Source: UBA6115 sp040776985 (GTDB taxonomy: Bacteria > Bacillota > Clostridia > Christensenellales > Aristaeellaceae). From it: 64,000 bases of DNA. The stretch covers positions 744,001-808,000 of the forward strand of contig JAXGZL010000002.1 of the NCBI GenBank assembly GCA_040776985.1. The letters are read 5' to 3'. Every line of letters starts with the position of its first letter. Position 1 is the stretch's first letter. Below are positions 23,905 through 31,306 of the stretch, in pieces. Both the position numbers and the translations under genes were made by a program. Below the pieces are notes generated by a model, which had not been told where the DNA came from, did not search any database, and saw only the letters and a list, made by a program, of their open reading frames with translations.

Positions 23905-25320
23905 TCAGTCCTGCAGTTTGTTATATGGCTCGAAATCGTCCCAGTCCTTCTCAGGATCCGGGAAGCGCAGGTTGGGAACAGGGCGGGTCACCTTGGTTTT
24001 GTTCATCAGATGATACCAGCAGAGGTATTCAGAAATGCTGTTCCCGCCCCATGAGCCGCAGCCGATGGTGGAACTGGAGTCTATGCCGCTGCCCCCGCCG
24101 ATGGTGGGCTGATTGACATGGAAACGGCCCACGGGGAAAAGGTTCGCCGCGTAGTTGATATGATCCTCGTTGTTGGTCCAAAGGGCGCTGCTGTGTCCCG
24201 CCCCTTCCACATTCAGGGTGGCCACCGCGTGATCAACCGCCTCTTCAAATGTCTGATAAGTTGTGTAGCGCAGGATGGGGCTTAGAATCTCCAGGCAGAG
24301 CACGTCCTGATCCCCCCAGGCCTGGTTTTTCACCAGCAGGATGGGCGTTGTTTCAGGAATCTCCAAACCAATCATCTCCGCCACCTGATGAGGCAATTTT
24401 CCCACTGCCTTGCGGTTCATGACCGTGCTTCCGTCCGGGAAAATCAGCTCCCGGAGCTTGCCGACGGTTTCATCATCCTTGATCACATAGGCGCCAAAGG
24501 TCTGCATGATATTCAGGAAATCATCCAGACGGTTTTCCGGCACATGGACTGTTTGTTCCCCAGTGCAGGGGATACCCTGATCCCATGAGCGGTTAAAGAT
24601 GATGGATCCTGCCAGCGGGCCGTAATCCTCCACATCCGTATCAATGATGGCCTGGCAGTTGCCCTGTCCCACGCCGAAGGCGGGCCTGCCGGAGGAGTAA
24701 ACCGCCTTCACCATGGCCCTCCCACCGGTGGCTACGTTGACATCGCATTGGTGCAGCAGCTCGTTGGTGGCCGCGATGCTTGCCATTTCAGGGCTGATGG
24801 TCTGGATGATGTCTTGGGGCGCGCCAATCTTCGCAAGATCCTCGCGGATCATGTCCACCGCCATCTGGGACACAAAGGCGGAGGCCGGGTGCGGCGCCAC
24901 GATCACAGCATTGCGGCATTTGATGGCGGCCATGCCGTTGGAAATGATGGTGACGATGGGGTTGGTGCTGGGCATAATGCAGCCAATCACCCCCAGTGGC
25001 TTGGGAATATAGCACACGCCGGGCTCGTCCGGGCAATCAAATATCCCCACGCTTTTCAGCCCTTTCATCTGATTCCACTGGTTCAGGGCCACCACGTTCA
25101 GTTTCATCAGTTTGCTCTGAAGATCTCCCATGCCGGTCTCAGACAGAATGTCCTCACAGATCTTCTGCGCCGCCTTGACAGGCGCCAGGCCAATGATGCG
25201 CACCACCTCATCAATGGCGCGCTGGTTGGTATAGTTTTTTTCAAACTCCTTTTGCGCAGTCCTTGCCTTGTCCACAAGGGCGGCAATATAGTCCTTGTAT
25301 TCCTGTTCACTTAAACTCAC
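23905..25320 (-). CDS. CoA-acylating aldehyde dehydrogenase
   Basis: This enzyme of the SucD/EutE/acetaldehyde dehydrogenase group interconverts an acyl-CoA and an aldehyde with NAD(P)H. The catalytic cysteine is Cys252 in DQGIPCTGEQ, and GVIGCIMPSTNPI and VATGGRAMVKAVYSSGRPA mark the cofactor and substrate regions. It is 471 residues, starts with GTG at 25320 after AAGGAGAT, and ends in a strong terminator. A CoA-transferase and an alcohol dehydrogenase remnant lie divergently next to it. Together they would form acid -> acyl-CoA -> aldehyde -> alcohol. The substrate is unknown; succinate, sulfoacetate and other short acids are all possible. Confidence 0.88.
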   Translation of the reverse strand: MSLSEQEYKDYIAALVDKARTAQKEFEKNYTNQRAIDEVVRIIGLAPVKAAQKICEDILSETGMGDLQSKLMKLNVVALNQWNQMKGLKSVGIFDCPDEPGVCYIPKPLGVIGCIMPSTNPIVTIISNGMAAIKCRNAVIVAPHPASAFVSQMAVDMIREDLAKIGAPQDIIQTISPEMASIAATNELLHQCDVNVATGGRAMVKAVYSSGRPAFGVGQGNCQAIIDTDVEDYGPLAGSIIFNRSWDQGIPCTGEQTVHVPENRLDDFLNIMQTFGAYVIKDDETVGKLRELIFPDGSTVMNRKAVGKLPHQVAEMIGLEIPETTPILLVKNQAWGDQDVLCLEILSPILRYTTYQTFEEAVDHAVATLNVEGAGHSSALWTNNEDHINYAANLFPVGRFHVNQPTIGGGSGIDSSSTIGCGSWGGNSISEYLCWYHLMNKTKVTRPVPNLRFPDPEKDWDDFEPYNKLQD

Positions 25321-25400
25321 GGCAAAACATCTCCTTCCGAATGCTGTTTTGATACTAAGGCGCGTATGAAAACAATTCTGAAGGCGATCCGACTGAATTG

Positions 25401-25429
25401 ATCATACCTGCAACTTCAGAAAAACGCAA
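25401..25429 (-). promoter_or_regulatory. Candidate promoter of the aldehyde dehydrogenase gene
   Basis: TTGCGT (25429-25424) and TATGAT (25406-25401) are 17 bases apart on the minus strand. The 13-mer AAGGCGATCCGAC (25381-25393) lies just past the predicted start point and recurs at the divergent promoter. Confidence 0.5.
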
Positions 25430-25485
25430 CAGAATCAAGGCGCAAACCCCCGCTTTTCGGGTACAGGGTTATCCGTTTGTGTGAA

Positions 25486-25513
25486 TTGACTTCACTGTGC
25501 CCCATTTTATAAT
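25486..25513 (+). promoter_or_regulatory. Promoter of the interrupted CoA-transferase gene
   Basis: TTGACT (25486-25491) and TATAAT (25508-25513) are 16 bases apart. AAGGTGATCCGAC (25521-25533), almost identical to the 13-mer near the divergent promoter, lies at the predicted start point and may be a shared operator. Confidence 0.65.
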
Positions 25514-25573
25514 GAAACAAAAGGTGATCCGACCAATCACAAAACCGCCAGTTGAAAGGAGGCAGATTTTCCT

Positions 25574-25595
25574 TTGCTTAAAAATCAGTCTGCTA
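25574..25595 (+). pseudogene. 5' end of the CoA-transferase gene, cut off by an IS
   Basis: A TTG start at 25574 follows AAAGGAGG by eleven bases and reads MLKNQSA before the IS5-type element begins. Removing the element and one TA copy joins this exactly in frame to 26442 onward (N-LYQGLKVIDITNN), restoring the usual CoA-transferase N-terminus. These codons are therefore the original 5' end of the gene. Confidence 0.85.
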
Positions 25596-26439
25596 GATAG
25601 TGTCTACACGAGTTACGCAAGGACTCCTGCCCAAATGGCGATACATCGAACTTGAATTGCAGCAATGAACCCGTCGCTGGTTTTCGCGTACCTGGTTGCA
25701 ACCCCGCGCCATCGCTTGAGAATCAGGAAAGCATTTTCGACCAAATGACGAATCCGATAGAGATACTCATCGTAAGTCCTCTTCTTCTTTCGGTTCTTCT
25801 TGGGAGGGATGACAACTTCCATCCCAGCGGCAACAGCGTGAGCAATGATTTCATTCGTGTCATAGCCGCGGTCTGCCAGCAACGCTTCAGCGGATATTCC
25901 CTCAATCAAATGGACAGCTTCCTTGCAATCAGCTCGGGTACCTTTTGTAACAAGAATTCGGACTGGCATACCATTCGCATCCACGGCCAAATGTATTTTG
26001 CTGTTGAGCCCCCTTTTGTGCGGGACATGTCCTGATTCCCACCCCTTGCACCCGCTGCGTGCGGATGAACTTTGACATGGCTTGCGTCAATCATCAGCCA
26101 TTCGTAATCCGGATCCTGGATAAGAACTTCCAATATTCTTTCCCAGATACCGTTCCTGCGCCATCGGATGAACCGCTGATGGATCGTGCCCCACTTGCCA
26201 TAATCCGGAGGTAAATCCCGCCAAGGCGCGCCGGTCCGGATGACCCAGAATACACCATTGATAAACCTTCTGTTGTCCTGCGCAATCCCTCCCCATTGTC
26301 CTCGCTGCCCCGGTAGGTTAGGCTCCAGTAATGTCCATACGGAATCGCTCATATCGTGTCGGTGATAAGCAGCGGTCATCGCTTAAGTCCCCTTTCAGTG
26401 ATGACACCATTATATCACAATTCTCGTGTAGACACTATC
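25596..26439 (-). mobile_element. IS5-family insertion sequence (IS427-like), 844 bp
   Basis: The element is bounded by perfect 17-bp inverted repeats, GATAGTGTCTACACGAG (25596-25612) and its complement (26423-26439). TA is duplicated outside both ends (25594-25595, 26440-26441). It carries a transposase in two overlapping frames on the minus strand. It sits in codon 8 of a CoA-transferase gene on the plus strand, so it is in the opposite orientation to its host gene. The intact ends and exact target duplication indicate a recent insertion. Confidence 0.93.
25613..26379 (-). CDS. IS5-family transposase, two frames (orfA + orfB)
   Basis: OrfA (26379-25906, 157 residues) has MSDSVWTLLEPNLPG, GVFWVIRTGAPWRDLPPDYG and the first catalytic Asp in WLMIDASHVKVHPHA. 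OrfB (from about 26003 to 25613) has the second Asp in ALLADRGYDTNE and the Glu in IRHLVENAFLILKRWRG. The two are joined by a -1 shift at the run AAAAGGGGG (26007-26015), giving RTKGG-LNSKIHLAVDANG, a continuous IS427-type transposase of about 260 residues. Programmed -1 frameshifting is known for this group; a disabling mutation is the alternative. Confidence 0.88.
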
Positions 26440-26461
26440 TAATCTCTATCAGGGACTTAAG

Positions 26462-27643
26462 GTGATTGACATCACCAACAACATCGCAGGACCAGTTTTG
26501 GCGGCCTTCTTCAGCGATTATGGCGCGGAAGTGGTGCATGTCGAGCGGCCGGTATACGGGGATGACAGCCGCGCGTGGATTCCCATGCTGGATGGTCAAA
26601 GCCTGGCCTGCGGACGGTACAACCACGGCAAAAAATCCCTGGTGGTTGATTTGAAGGATCCCCGGGGTACAGAGATCATTCATCAGATGGCCACCAGCGC
26701 CGACCTCTTCATTGAAGCCAGCCGGCCTGGCATGATGGCCCGCATGGGCATCGGCTATGAGGACCTGAAAAAGATTAACCCCCGCCTGATTTATTGCTCT
26801 GTATCCGCCTATGGAAAGAAGGGGCCCTACTCACAGCGGGGGGGATATGATGTCATAGCCCAGGCGGTGTCAGGCATCATGGACATCACCGGTCAGCAGG
26901 ACGGGCCGCCCACGCTGATTGGCACTGAGTTGGGCGATTACGTGGCCTCCCTCTGCGGCTTTGGCGCAATCAATGCCGCCCTTTACCACCGGGAGAGGAC
27001 GGGCCAGGGCCAGCATGTGGACATTTCCCTGGTCAAGGGCTTGGCTTGGCTGGCAGCCAGGCTCACCCCCCGGGAGATGCCCATCCATATCACCCGGAAG
27101 GGCAACCACAGCGCGGGCCTCTGCCCTTATGGCATCTATAACGGCAACAACGGGGAGTTCATTGTCATCGCCTGCCCCAGCGCCACGCTATGGACCAAGT
27201 TGTGCCAACTGATGGGGCGCCCCGATCTGGCGGATCATCCTGAATACCGCACCAATGGAAGCCGGCTGAAGCGTCTTGCATCCGTTGTGGAAATTGTGGA
27301 AACCTGGCTGAAAAGCCTTCCCGGCATTGAGGAGGCGGAAAGGCAGATGATGGCTGCAGGGATCCCCTGCACCAGGGTCTTCAACAACCTGGACATCATC
27401 AACGATCCCCATTTCAACCAGGCTGGATGGATTGTGGACTATCCCACAGCAGACGGCGTAACCACGCTGGAAAGCCTTCCGGTGATCGGGAATCCCTTTG
27501 AGTTTTCATCCTTCAGCCCCACCTATGACAAGTTTGAAGCCCTGGGCAACAGCAACCAGGAGCTGCTGACCCGCCTGGGATACGCCAAGGAGGCAGTGGA
27601 CGCGCTTCAAAAAGAATGGGAAGAGCGCTATCAGAAGAAGTAA
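26462..27643 (+). CDS. Family III CoA-transferase, N-terminus removed by IS
   Basis: CaiB/BaiF/formyl-CoA-transferase family protein that moves CoA between carboxylic acids through an aspartyl-CoA thioester. The catalytic Asp is in GTELGDYVAS, aligning with Asp169 of Oxalobacter Frc. Other motifs are AAFFSDYGAEVVHVERP, HGKKSLVVDLKDP and NPRLIYCSVSAYG. The body is 393 residues from a GTG at 26462, but 14 native residues (MLKNQSANLYQGLK) are lost because an IS sits between them and the promoter. AGGGAC before the GTG might allow some translation of the short form. It was probably coupled functionally to the divergent aldehyde dehydrogenase. Confidence 0.87.
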   Translation: MIDITNNIAGPVLAAFFSDYGAEVVHVERPVYGDDSRAWIPMLDGQSLACGRYNHGKKSLVVDLKDPRGTEIIHQMATSADLFIEASRPGMMARMGIGYEDLKKINPRLIYCSVSAYGKKGPYSQRGGYDVIAQAVSGIMDITGQQDGPPTLIGTELGDYVASLCGFGAINAALYHRERTGQGQHVDISLVKGLAWLAARLTPREMPIHITRKGNHSAGLCPYGIYNGNNGEFIVIACPSATLWTKLCQLMGRPDLADHPEYRTNGSRLKRLASVVEIVETWLKSLPGIEEAERQMMAAGIPCTRVFNNLDIINDPHFNQAGWIVDYPTADGVTTLESLPVIGNPFEFSSFSPTYDKFEALGNSNQELLTRLGYAKEAVDALQKEWEERYQKK

Positions 27644-27666
27644 ACGCCAGGGATTATATAAACAGC

Positions 27667-27703
27667 GCGGGCGCCGGTGCTTTGGCATCACGGCGCCCGT
27701 CCT
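27667..27703 (+). terminator. Candidate terminator after the CoA-transferase
   Basis: CGGGCGCCG and CGGCGCCCG form a 9-bp GC-rich stem with a short internal TG/CA extension, followed by TCCTGTCTATTATT. The T-run is weak, so confidence is moderate. Confidence 0.5.
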
Positions 27704-27786
27704 GTCTATTATTCAGTTGTTTACTTGCATTTTTCGGTCAGCAGTTTGTCCAGCTCCGCGATTTCCTCCGGCTTGAATCCAGCCAT

Positions 27787-28546
27787 GCCAAGGTCACCTC
27801 CGTCACCATGAACCCCTGCCTGAAGTGTGATTACTGTCTGGAGGGCAATTCCTGCTTGTGCAAGGAAAATGCCAAGTTCGTGGGCGGCGGCCTCCAGGGC
27901 GTGTTTGCGGAGCGTCTGCTGGCAAGGCCGGAACTGGTCTGCAAGCTGGATGACCGGCTGGATTTCACCGACGGCGCGCTGGCTGAGCCGGTGGCGGTGT
28001 CCTACCACGCGGTCAAGAAAGCAGGCATTAAAAAGGGCGACACCGTGCTGATCAGCGGGGTGGGCTGCCTGACCTCCTTTACCGCGCAGATCGCACGATA
28101 TTTTGGCGCCAAGTTCATCGTCTGCACCGGCAGCAGCCTGAAACGGGCAAAAGCACTGTTGAAAAACGGGGATGTGGACGGCTTTGTCTGCACAGCAGAG
28201 CCAGGCCTTTACACCAAGCTTAAGCAGATGGTGGGCAAGGGCTTTGACGCCTACATTGATGTCAAGGGCGACATCAACGGCATCTCCTCCCATCTGCCGG
28301 TGCTTAAAAAAGGCCGCACCTGCGTGGTGGCAGGCGTCAACTACATAGACAAAGCAGCGCTGAACGTGCTGGACCTGACCCTGGATGAAAAAATCCTGGC
28401 GGGCAGTTTTGCCTACAATGTGGATGAATTCCGTGATGTCCTGCAGCTGATGGCAGACGGAAAGATCGAGCCGCGCAAGTATGCCGGAAAATCCTTCCCC
28501 CTGGAAAAAATCAGCGATGCCTTTGAGTATTCGGTACTGTCAAATC
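27787..28546 (+). pseudogene. Zinc-type alcohol dehydrogenase (MDR) remnant
   Basis: A medium-chain dehydrogenase fragment lacks both ends. It begins within the GroES-like domain at KVTSVTMNPCLKCDYCLEGN, which contains structural-zinc cysteines. It continues through the NAD-binding fold (KKGDTVLISGVGCLTSFTAQ) and stops at KISDAFEYSVL, where an IS256-type element begins. The first 60 or so residues, with the catalytic zinc Cys and His, are absent: the sequence before 27787 is unrelated. It probably completed the acid-to-alcohol route with the neighbouring CoA-transferase and aldehyde dehydrogenase, and it is now non-functional. Confidence 0.85.
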
Positions 28547-29863
28547 AAGTTCGCAACTTTGGACTCCGTTTACCATGTCACGCTGCCTGTTTATCCAGTG
28601 ATTTGAGCGAATCCTCACTCAGGTATCCTCTGGTCACTGACCAGTCTTCCGAGTATTCCATCAGGTACACTGTCACCAGCCGCAGGTAGGAGTCCGGATT
28701 GGGAAAGATGCCGACCACCCTGGTTCGCCTCCGGATCTCCTTATTGAGCCGCTCCAGCATGTTGTTGGAGCTGACTTTTCTGGCATCCAATTTGGGAAAT
28801 GCCAGAAAAGTCAGCGCATCCTCAAGGCCTTCTTCCAGCGTTTCCACCGCCTTGGGACACTTTTCTCTGTACTGATCCGCCAAGTCCCGAGCCCGCTGCT
28901 TTGCCGTTGCCGGATCTGCTGTCATCCAGATCCCTTTTAGAAGGCCGGCGAAGCGTTCCTTCTCCTTGTGTGGGACATGAACCAGGACGTTCCGCATGAA
29001 ATGCACCTTGCACCGCTGCCAGCTGGCCCCCGGGAAACACTCTCCAATGGCTGCCACCAAGCCTTTGTGCGCATCTGAGACGATCAGAGATGGTTTGGTC
29101 AACCCACGCTCCTTCAGCTTCTCAAACAACTGTTTGTAGCTTTCCCTCGATTCTTCCAGCATCGGTTCGATCGCCAGCACTTCCCGCTTGCCCTCTTCGC
29201 TCACACCGCAAACCAGCAGGATGGCCATGCTCACCACACGGCCGGCGTAGCGTACTTTCTCATACAGCGCATCCACCCACAGCACCGGGTAGGCATTGGA
29301 CGTCAGCGGACGGTTGCGGAACTCTTCAGCCTGCTCATTCAACCCTTGGGTCATCTCGCTCACCTGGCTGCGGGAGATGCCTTCAATGCCCAAACTCTTG
29401 GCCAGTTTCTCAATCTTCCGGGTCGATACACCCTGCACATAGGCCTCTTGAATGACCTGGATCAAGGCAGCTTCACTGCGCTTGCGCTCGGTAACAAAGA
29501 AGGGGATGTAGCCGCCGCTTCTCACCTTGGGCACCATGAGATACATCGTCCCAACACGGGTATCCAAGCGACGCGGACGAAATCCACAACGGTGACTGGT
29601 TCTTTCCTGGCTTTGTTCATGCTTGTCGGCGCCAATCTTGCTGGATACTTCCGCCTCCATCATCCTGGAGCACAGCCACTCCAGCATGCTGAGCATCGGA
29701 TCAGGGCTGTCCATGAACTGGAATAGTAAACCTTCAAAATTCGTGGTATTCTTGCTTTGAGCCATTGGGGTTCTCCTCCTTGTGAATGTCTATGCAACAT
29801 CCATTGTAGCGGAGTCCCGGTGGCTTGCCCATTCCTCCTCACCCTGGGCAAAGTTGCGAACTT
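28547..29863 (-). mobile_element. IS256-family insertion sequence, about 1.3 kb
   Basis: Inverted ends AAGTTCGCAACTTTG (28547-28561) and complement (29849-29863) flank a full mutator-type transposase gene. Inside the ends a second matching block, GGACTCCG, follows at once on the left (28561-28568) but only after about 31 extra bases on the right (29817-29810). No 8- or 9-bp target duplication is visible, which suggests deletion or rearrangement next to the element after insertion. Confidence 0.85.
28578..29765 (-). CDS. IS256-family transposase
   Basis: Full-length 395-residue mutator-type transposase. The DDE catalytic residues are in VLWVDALYEKVR, LIVSDAHKGLVAAIGE and NNMLERLNKEIRRRTRVVG. 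The zinc-like MSMAIL-CGVSEEGKREVL region and WQRCKVHFMRNVL also match the family. It has no frameshift, so it may be active. It lies in the opposite direction to the alcohol dehydrogenase remnant that it truncates. Confidence 0.95.
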   Translation of the reverse strand: MAQSKNTTNFEGLLFQFMDSPDPMLSMLEWLCSRMMEAEVSSKIGADKHEQSQERTSHRCGFRPRRLDTRVGTMYLMVPKVRSGGYIPFFVTERKRSEAALIQVIQEAYVQGVSTRKIEKLAKSLGIEGISRSQVSEMTQGLNEQAEEFRNRPLTSNAYPVLWVDALYEKVRYAGRVVSMAILLVCGVSEEGKREVLAIEPMLEESRESYKQLFEKLKERGLTKPSLIVSDAHKGLVAAIGECFPGASWQRCKVHFMRNVLVHVPHKEKERFAGLLKGIWMTADPATAKQRARDLADQYREKCPKAVETLEEGLEDALTFLAFPKLDARKVSSNNMLERLNKEIRRRTRVVGIFPNPDSYLRLVTVYLMEYSEDWSVTRGYLSEDSLKSLDKQAA

Positions 29864-29963
29864 CAGTGTACTCTATCGCTTCTCGCTCTACCGCGCCTCC
29901 GCCATGATGCCTGATGAAATCGGCAGCTTCATCATCTCCCAGTTCGAGCAGATCAAAGTATAA
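29864..29963 (+). pseudogene. Unidentified C-terminal gene fragment
   Basis: Right of the IS256 element an open frame reads FSVLYRFSLYRASAMMPDEI and on to ISQFEQIKV before a TAA at 29961, followed at once by an intrinsic terminator. It is probably the 3' end of a gene whose front part was lost. It does not resemble the alcohol dehydrogenase C-terminus, and I do not recognise it. Confidence 0.45.
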
Positions 29964-29967
29964 CAAT

Positions 29968-30003
29968 AACCGCCTCGGATCACTTGGACCGAGGCGGTTT
30001 ATT
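29968..30003 (+). terminator. Intrinsic terminator
   Basis: A perfect 11-bp stem, AACCGCCTCGG (29968-29978) and CCGAGGCGGTT (29989-29999), followed by TATTCTT. It ends the truncated plus-strand transcript and could also serve the convergent hydrolase gene. Confidence 0.8.
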
Positions 30004-30034
30004 CTTGCCACTGTGGCATGAGCTTTGTATTCTC

Positions 30035-31138
30035 TCATCCAGCACCTAGCTTGATCAAACGGAACTCTGTGTTGCAAGGTGTTCCTGGAGCAAAGTACAT
30101 CTCCTCTCGTTCTAAATCCATGATGATACTGAAAACTGTGCACAGTCGTTTATCTTCAGGCTCCAAGATATCTTCATGGCGGCATATGCTGTCTGGATAA
30201 CTAATATGATCCTTCAACAGCAATTTTATATCTGCCAATGAAACTCTCCTGTTCATGTTGTGAGTTAAAAAACGAATTCTTCCTAATCGTAAGAAGCTAT
30301 CAGGAAAAGTAATGCGAGAAGTATCCTCTACATGTGTTAGTCTTGGAGAAATAAAATGATTGGTATGAGCTAAAAAGCCCTCTTCAGCATACATCACATC
30401 AAATTGCCCCGGTCCCACCTCAAGACTAATCCCTTCACCCCTCCTGCTGGCTATCATGAAATGCGCACAACAAGAAAGGTTCGTCTTTGTTACCGACCTT
30501 ATCGCATCAGATAATGTACTGCTATCCAGTATGCCTCTTAAAGCTATGTGAAGCGGAATGGTTTTTCCTTCCACTTTAGTGCTGGAACTGAGTGCATTGA
30601 GCGCCACTCCTATTCCTTCACTATTGTAACCTATTTTCCCAATTATACCTGCTTCGGTAACCATGGTAATGTCTGGTTTAGATTGCTGCTTGATATGTAG
30701 AATAATACAACCCTGTTGTTGGGTTTTTTTCCAGTCCCAGTTTTGCCCAATAAATAACCGGTTACTATCAGTCATTTCTGGTGTGAACACAAAAGAGGTA
30801 CACCCATCTGTAATCAGCTCATCAACATGTTCACCTTGAAGAACAATTTCACTTCGAACATTGAGAGCTAATATTTCCTCGAAAGCATACCCTGATCCAT
30901 CAGCGATCCCACGGATTTCTTCTAAATAGTCCGAGTCATATTCTCCAATCACGGGAACAAATGACATAGCATATTTACAGGCTTTCTCCCAGCTTATTCT
31001 TGAGTAGTCCATGAACATAGCTTTATAAGTTTCAATACTGACCATTACCTGATTTTTTGCTTCTTTACCATGTGTCAATCCAATTTCATATGGAGAACCC
31101 TGAGCGATTATATGTGGAAACAATTGTCTGTTTGGCAT
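30035..31138 (-). CDS. C45-type Ntn-hydrolase/acyltransferase
   Basis: Related to peptidase family C45 (acyl-CoA:6-aminopenicillanate acyltransferase), whose members hydrolyse or transfer acyl groups on amides after self-cleavage at a Cys. The likely nucleophile is the Cys in ITDGCTSFVF; FIGQNWDW and GKIGYNSEGIGVALNAL are typical of the fold. The start at 31138 follows AAGGAG by seven bases and gives 367 residues. No signal peptide is seen, so it is cytoplasmic. It follows the TRAP genes and may cleave an imported amide or N-acyl compound. The substrate is unknown. Confidence 0.85.
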   Translation of the reverse strand: MPNRQLFPHIIAQGSPYEIGLTHGKEAKNQVMVSIETYKAMFMDYSRISWEKACKYAMSFVPVIGEYDSDYLEEIRGIADGSGYAFEEILALNVRSEIVLQGEHVDELITDGCTSFVFTPEMTDSNRLFIGQNWDWKKTQQQGCIILHIKQQSKPDITMVTEAGIIGKIGYNSEGIGVALNALSSSTKVEGKTIPLHIALRGILDSSTLSDAIRSVTKTNLSCCAHFMIASRRGEGISLEVGPGQFDVMYAEEGFLAHTNHFISPRLTHVEDTSRITFPDSFLRLGRIRFLTHNMNRRVSLADIKLLLKDHISYPDSICRHEDILEPEDKRLCTVFSIIMDLEREEMYFAPGTPCNTEFRLIKLGAG

Positions 31139-31213
31139 TTTATTACTCCTTAGCTCAACCAAATCGTTCGTCTATAAAAGGCGCAATTCATTAATTAAAA
31201 TTATCAGTGATAT

Positions 31214-31249
31214 GAGGATATCAAATCCAATTTCGGATTTGATATCCTC
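31214..31249 (-). repeat. 15-bp perfect inverted repeat after dctM
   Basis: GAGGATATCAAATCC (31214-31228) and its complement (31235-31249) are separated by six bases. There is no strong T-run on either strand. It may be a transcript-stabilising or terminating hairpin between the TRAP genes and the hydrolase gene. Confidence 0.6.
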
Positions 31250-31306
31250 TTTGGAAGATTAAATGAACGAGGTTTTGGCCATCTCAATAGTACCGATTCA
31301 TTTTAC

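Noticed and set aside
27721..28293. A 190-codon minus-strand frame as a gene
   Set aside because: Most of it is antisense to the alcohol dehydrogenase remnant; only its last 21 codons could be a real fragment.
28539..29872. Target-site duplication around the IS256 element
   Set aside because: The eight to nine bases outside the two ends (GTCAAATC and CAGTGTAC) do not match; the partial likeness of GGTACTGTC and GTGTACTC is too weak.
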